Below are positions 58,501 through 64,000 of a DNA stretch of 64,000 nucleotides, in pieces (position 1 is the stretch's first letter; every line of letters starts with the position of its first letter). Source of the stretch: Anoplolepis gracilipes (taxonomy: Eukaryota; Arthropoda; Insecta; Hymenoptera; Formicidae); the NCBI RefSeq assembly GCF_047496725.1, contig NC_132986.1:7100501-7164500 (forward strand), in the 5' to 3' direction. A program made the translations under genes and the position numbers. The notes beneath the pieces are model-generated. The model saw only the letters and a list, made by a program, of their open reading frames with translations. It was not told the origin of the DNA and did not search any database.

Positions 58501-60272
58501 AATAGATATTTTAAAATGGAATAGAGAAGTAAATTTCTCATTTTATTGCGAAATATTGGGTTAAAATGTTTGTACTCGTTTTCCATTCATTTTTATTCAT
58601 TATTCGGCCTGTACAGCAAATGAGCTCTTTTCTCGCCTTTCCAATGTATAGATTATGTGAAAAGGAATATATTGAAAATAAAGCACGCTTCTCAGTCCCA
58701 GAGTTTCAGTGCACGCGCTTCGTAGTTAAAAAATATGCCTGAAGTTTCCAGCCGACGATGTAAGCCAGCACATACTATATTCTATGTACGTTCACTTTAT
58801 TTATGTGAGCGCTACGCGCTCTTAGGGGATTTGTAGGCGAGAATAAATAACCATTCTAGCCTATTTCTTATTACCTCCGGGTTTATAATTGTCGTTTATT
58901 TTATGTTAGCTCGAGGGACGCCACCTTGTAATCTCTAGGGAGAATCGATAAAATATATTATTGTTTATTTTATTGTGAATCTACCTATTAAATTACTAAC
59001 TTTTCTCTATAAAAAAATAACTATTATATATGTCACGTATCCAATTCTCAATTAATTGCTCTATAAAATTCATTAAATAAAAAATTATAGACGCCTACAA
59101 TTTTTTAAAATTATTTCTAAAATATTTTCCATACACATTTCTTGATTAGATAAAAATTATAATTTTTAATTTTTTATTTTACAATTTTTACGGATTTCTC
59201 GAATTTCATTATACTATTAGACGAGATATATCTAGAATTTTACTTTCTAGAATTTCTCTACAGTTTGATCTCTGATATTTTTTATGTATTCGTCCAGTAA
59301 TTGCCTCAAAGAAAGTTCTAATTATTGTATGCAGACATATCTATTTATATCTATGAGTTAATGACACTGTTGGTATGTAACCAGTTGGTCGTCTTTAAAG
59401 GGAAATAGTCTTGTATATCGCGAAAATTTTTCTGTAATTTTAGCATGAAGATTTCAAAAATCATTAATGCTTTTGCTCGTTCTTTGCAACGAAATTTACT
59501 TAGTTGATCACTGACATTCCCAGCGGGGGAAAATTTATGATAAACTATTGGTATGCATATAGAAATTACACTTAGCATATCTTAAGATAGTATGACGCAT
59601 ACTTTTAAAGAAACGTAGTAAAATGAGTACGATTTTATGATTTTACATATTTTTATCTCTGGCTGGTAGAACACGAATATATACAACTAAGGAAAAAATA
59701 AATGTATTTATCTAAAAAATTTCTGATTTTCTTTTTAAATGGCGCAATGTTAACCACTCAATATAAGTATATATGTATATATAATAATATACTAAAAATT
59801 TCACTTGATTTTAATTTAATAATAAAACGTACAAATAATTTATAGTAAGTAAAATACAATAGAACACAAAATTATAATGAAACGACAATGACTCTGAAAT
59901 TAATAGAAAAGTAAAAGTAAAGTTAGATTATTTTCTTGCGACTTTTAAAAATCTTGCAGTTTTTATTCAGTCAATGTGAATAAATATAAACTATAAAAAA
60001 TAGCTTTGCATATATCAAAAAAGTGAAATTTAACGTAATCTGTTACTTCCGTGCTTACTGCTGTTTTCTGAAATATTTTAGATATAATCTATTTTTAATC
60101 TATTTTTTATATACAATAGTTTTTTGTTTTACGTGGAAAAAAAAAAGATTTGGTTAACAGTAAAACGTTACACTGCAAAAGGATTAGTGAGTATGATAGA
60201 AAAAAAATTCAGGTCTGTGTACAGGATACAAATTGCACGCAATTGGATCGAGCGCTGTCGGAGTAACAATTT

Positions 60273-60274
<2 letters not shown>

Positions 60275-60310
<36 letters not shown>
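60275..60310 (+). repeat. CG/CA alternating purine-pyrimidine repeat
   Basis: CGCGCG followed by about 14 CA units; an alternating tract able to take the Z-DNA form under supercoiling. Confidence 0.85.
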
Positions 60311-60674
60311 TGCACCAAAATTCCTAAAAAATTAATCCTTAGTAAATACGATTTTATATATTATGTAGGAATATTATCTTATAGATTTTACATAAAAATA
60401 TTTTTTTTAAATAATTTTATAAGTTTGAGGATACTTTAATTAATAATTTTTCTTTGGTATATAATTGATGAGTAGTGAGCAAAATTTAATTATTCTAACA
60501 AAGAATAAATTGCAAAATTATCAATTTTTTATTAAATTATTGCAACTTTCTTTCGATATATTAGTATTAACTTCTTGTCATTACTAATGTTAATATTAAA
60601 AATATTGTTAAGGAAGTCTTTTTAAAAGAATTAAGGAAATTTTACAAGTTTATTTCAAATAAAAAAATAAAATA

Positions 60675-60705
60675 TATATATATATATATATGTGTGTGTG
60701 TATAA
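60675..60705 (+). repeat. TA/TG microsatellite
   Basis: An alternating TA run passes into TG. Confidence 0.8.
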
Positions 60706-61636
60706 AAATATTTGTGGAAAATATTTTCAAATATTTCAAAACATCCAATTTTGTACTGCGCTATCTTGTTTTTCCTAAATTCTATTTTCGTAGGAAATTC
60801 ATGCGATATTTGTATTCTATTTTAGATAAACAATGCATCGATTTATTCATTTGTGTAATTGCAATTGATCAAAGAAACTTTGCGATATTACATTTTCTAA
60901 GATCAATATAGTCTATTATTGCCCTTTGTCCGTGATTGAATATCTGTGTTAATTGGCATCGTGATTTGATGTGCGAAATTGTGTATATAAAGGCACTACG
61001 ATAAAAAATTTATAAAATAATTGGAAAAAAGGAGACAAAGAAAGAGTGTGTATGTATGCGTGTGTTTGGGTTTTAAAATCTTGTTAAAATTGACAGACGC
61101 AAAATTCGTTAAGTCTAAAAATTATAAAACATAAAATGCATTTGTGACGATTTTTGCATTCGAATTGAAACTTCTTTCCATTTAAATAAGAGTTATTTAA
61201 CCATATAACTTCATACTGCGCATTTTTCATCATTGCAACGCGAGGCATGCGCCATCGCAAAATTCATTAAGTACGCCGGGTACTTTAACGTAAACATTCT
61301 TGTATACATTCGTTTCTTTGTTAATGTATGTTCTCTTTGTCCAACTCTGGAAAAATATTACATTCGTGTAGAGGATTATTCTGCCAAATAATGGAAATTT
61401 TTTTTTTTTTCTAAATGAAAAGCTTACTTTTTAATTACGGACATGTGAGAATTTTTAAAAATAAAACTTTTTTTAGCGACCAATTTTAATTTATGCTTAT
61501 GGTAAAAGTTAAGACAGTTTTTTTATATACATATATATTTATTTTCTGTGCACGAATGCAGGTTAAGTAAGAGATTTAAAGTTTCTTTAATGTTATTAAA
61601 TATTCATATTAGATATTTAACTGCGATATCTTATAC

Positions 61637-61681
61637 TTTGCAATATAGCTCTTATATAACATATAAAAGTTATATTGCAAA
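61637..61681. repeat. Hairpin, 20-bp arms and 5-base loop
   Basis: TTTGCAATATAGCTCTTATA and TATAAAAGTTATATTGCAAA pair at 18 of 20 positions (one G-T, one C-A), loop TAACA. Confidence 0.75.
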
Positions 61682-64000
61682 ATATTTTAATTTTTTAAAA
61701 TAATGTCTATAAATAGATTTTCAGATTTTTTTCTGTTCTCCACTTTCCTAACAGTTCATTAAAGTTTATAAATGCTCGGTCGTTCGTTCGTTTAAAAAAT
61801 ACAACTGACATTTATGACTTTGTAAACATAAAATTCATTAATAGAGTAATATACATATATTATTATAATGTTACTTTATTCAATATTATTATATTTTATT
61901 ACATACTATTCTTTCCTTCTATATATTTTACATATATTATTCTTATGCACTTTACTAGACAAAATATGTATTTTAGAATAATGTCTAAAAATTATATACG
62001 TATAAAATTTATCAAATAATTCGATTACTGTCGCTTGCAATCGTAACTAGATATCATACACTTCATATCGCACTAATTTGACAATGTAGATTTCCAGTGC
62101 GATATACATACATACATATATAAATAATATTGTGATATTCGTATTGCGCAAGGCGAGCGCACTGACTGGGATTGCGCAATGTGAGCGCGGGGCTGACACG
62201 TGCCGAGGCAGACGAGTTGGAGAATCGATCCGCGTTTAATCTCATGTTGCGAGAGAACTGGTTGCCGCGACGGGGAAACTGGACATGGCATCGTATGTGC
62301 GTACATACATGTACGAACCGTCATTGTAGATGCATTCGAAATAGTATAGAAGCAAGTCAGCTGCGTAACTTGTACATAACATGAATATACTTAGGTCGTC
62401 ACATGTAGACACCCATTGACCATAAACTACATTTTTTGTATGTTGGAATAATTCCAATAACGGCCTAATTAATTCGACAATTGTACGAAAATTATTTATA
62501 TCGGTACGATTGAACATTCTCTTTTTGCGCATGAAGCGTAAATAAAAAATTAATTAAAAGCCTAAATGAAAAATTTTTAATCTATACAGTTAGCAGAGCA
62601 GGATTATTGTTAAAAATATATTTCCGGCAAACGTTATTCTATATTGGACCATGTGAAATATTTTTATCAGTTTTAAATAATTTCAGAAAAATAAGTTATG
62701 TATATGTATACGTTAAAATTTTGAAAATTTTTAACAATCTTTCTCTTTTTACAATAATTCTTCTTTTATTTTCATATATTTTTATATAATTTATTTTATA
62801 TTTTTTAAATGTATGTGTTTGTGTGAATTTTAAAACTGGAAAAGATTAATAATATATTCTTAGTTTCATATATCTCGAATATACTGATGTCCATTAATTT
62901 CAAGTTAATAAAGAAATTTCAGAATTAGAGGCGAACATGATTCCGAATGACCCTCGGAGTATTAATTAGACGACACTTTTACAACTAGAAACACGATATC
63001 GAGATAGTTTACTAGTTAAAATTAAGTGGACACTGTTATCTAAACTCCTCCCGTAAATATTAAACTCGCGATGCACACGCGATCCGTGTGTCTGCAAAAT
63101 AGCCCTGTAGTCATCATATATACATCGTATACGTGTTGAAGGCGTTATTTACAATGCGCGATTATATCCGGCTCAGTTTCGTGCCGTCTGCCACCGCGTT
63201 TGTGCGCACGTAATGCGATAATTCGCGTTATTACATGTTGCTGAGTTCGTCCGTAATCGCCATTAAATGGCTATAAATGTTACGAGAGCCTATCTGATAC
63301 TTATCTGTTTTATTGTACATAGACACGTAGGTATATAAAAATGACAACTGCAAAGGCTAAACTCCACAATCAGTTTTTTTTATCTGAGAAATATATTCGT
63401 GTAAATTTAAAAAGTTTATTCCTTTTTCAAGAAAGTATAGACCAAAAATTATTTTTATTTTTAATATTTATTTTTAATAAAATCGGATAAATAAAAAATT
63501 GTACTTTTTAGTTTAGTAGAAATTGTACAAGAATAAACCCTATTTCGGGACACCACGTATACTCGAGAATGGCTAGTGTGCACGAAACTAACTTTTATCG
63601 CGAAGATGACATATGATTGTTCCGCTGCATGTAAATGTCAGGGGATGCTACCATCTGACAGGTCGCTGCTTCGCGATGCAGTTATCTGCTCTATCGGGAA
63701 TGCGCTTCTTCCGTTATCCATGAAGGGATATACAGAGTGATCCAAATCTAGCGGACCGTTTCTACTCAATTAATTAAAAATTGTTTTATTTGCAAAATTT
63801 AACGATACAGTATCTCTTTGATAATCTATTACCTTTATATTATTTGTGAAATAATAACTACTGATATTTTGGTGTTTTAATAAATGTCAAAATATAATTT
63901 TATTTAAGTTTATTCAATTAATAATTTATATTATTAATTATATTTATGCACTTTTTTTCTCAGCATTTATATTTTAAAAACTATTTATTCCGCAATGTTT

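Larger units (their letters stand above)
55583..64000 (+). other. AT-rich terminal region with isolated complex islands
   Basis: No exon was recognised. GC-richer islands lie at about 56330-56480, 57970-58290 and 63090-63310. Repeats include CG/CA (60275-60310) and TA/TG (60675-60705) runs and a 20-bp hairpin (61637-61681). A fragment near 63729 (TACAGAGTGATCC) resembles common insect transposon ends, without a detectable partner. Intron or intergenic DNA fits best. Confidence 0.35.

Noticed and set aside
1..64000. tRNA, rRNA, CRISPR, bacterial operon or viral genes
   Set aside because: Read through on both strands; no cloverleaf with A and B boxes, no repeat-spacer array, no viral or prokaryotic gene was recognised. 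A covariance-model search would be needed to exclude small RNAs fully.

Overview
The window is nuclear DNA from an insect, most likely a hymenopteran and possibly an ant; I infer this and cannot prove it. The evidence is spliced eukaryotic genes with GT..AG introns, a JNK kinase of arthropod type, an AT-rich background, scattered CpG-rich islands, and very many GA/CT, TA and CA microsatellites. No bacterial, viral or CRISPR sequence was recognised, and no intact transposase or reverse transcriptase.

Two complete protein-coding genes can be reconstructed exon by exon, both on the + strand. The first (325-4617, 8 coding exons, 389 residues) is the stress-activated MAP kinase JNK, called basket (bsk) in insects. 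Its catalytic residues, activation-loop TPY and splice phases are all intact, but its first exon is clearly diverged. About 10.3 kb of non-coding, microsatellite-rich DNA follows, probably partly a long bsk 3' UTR. The second gene (14937-23637, 10 coding exons, 1814 residues) is a homologue of SPEF2, the sperm-flagellum/axoneme protein. It has an N-terminal CH domain and an adenylate-kinase-like domain whose P-loop looks lost.

From about 25.7 kb to the end no complete gene can be read. The layout suggests the 5' part of one or more long-intron + strand transcription units running past the window. Its parts are CpG-rich, E-box/CCAAT promoter-like islands near 25.75, 29.1 and 51.4 kb; small spliced-looking exons near 26.7, 27.2 and 27.6 kb, two of which share a duplicated core; a possible coding first exon ending at 29717; a possible signal-peptide exon at 32017-32113; and a possible first coding exon ending at 51747. 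Joining these into one gene is inference, and no downstream protein domain was recognised.

The rest is AT-rich intronic or intergenic DNA with islands of higher complexity that may be regulatory. It also holds one clear MITE with perfect 22-bp terminal inverted repeats (55149-55582), several precise hairpins or palindromes (5978, 8781, 13267, 26271, 27671, 49035, 53734, 61637), an in-frame 36-bp minisatellite (46252-46359), local tandem duplications and a G-quadruplex motif. I did not find a convincing undescribed biological system. The most unusual items are the duplicated small exons at 26.7-27.6 kb, the hairpins, and the altered domains of the two known genes.
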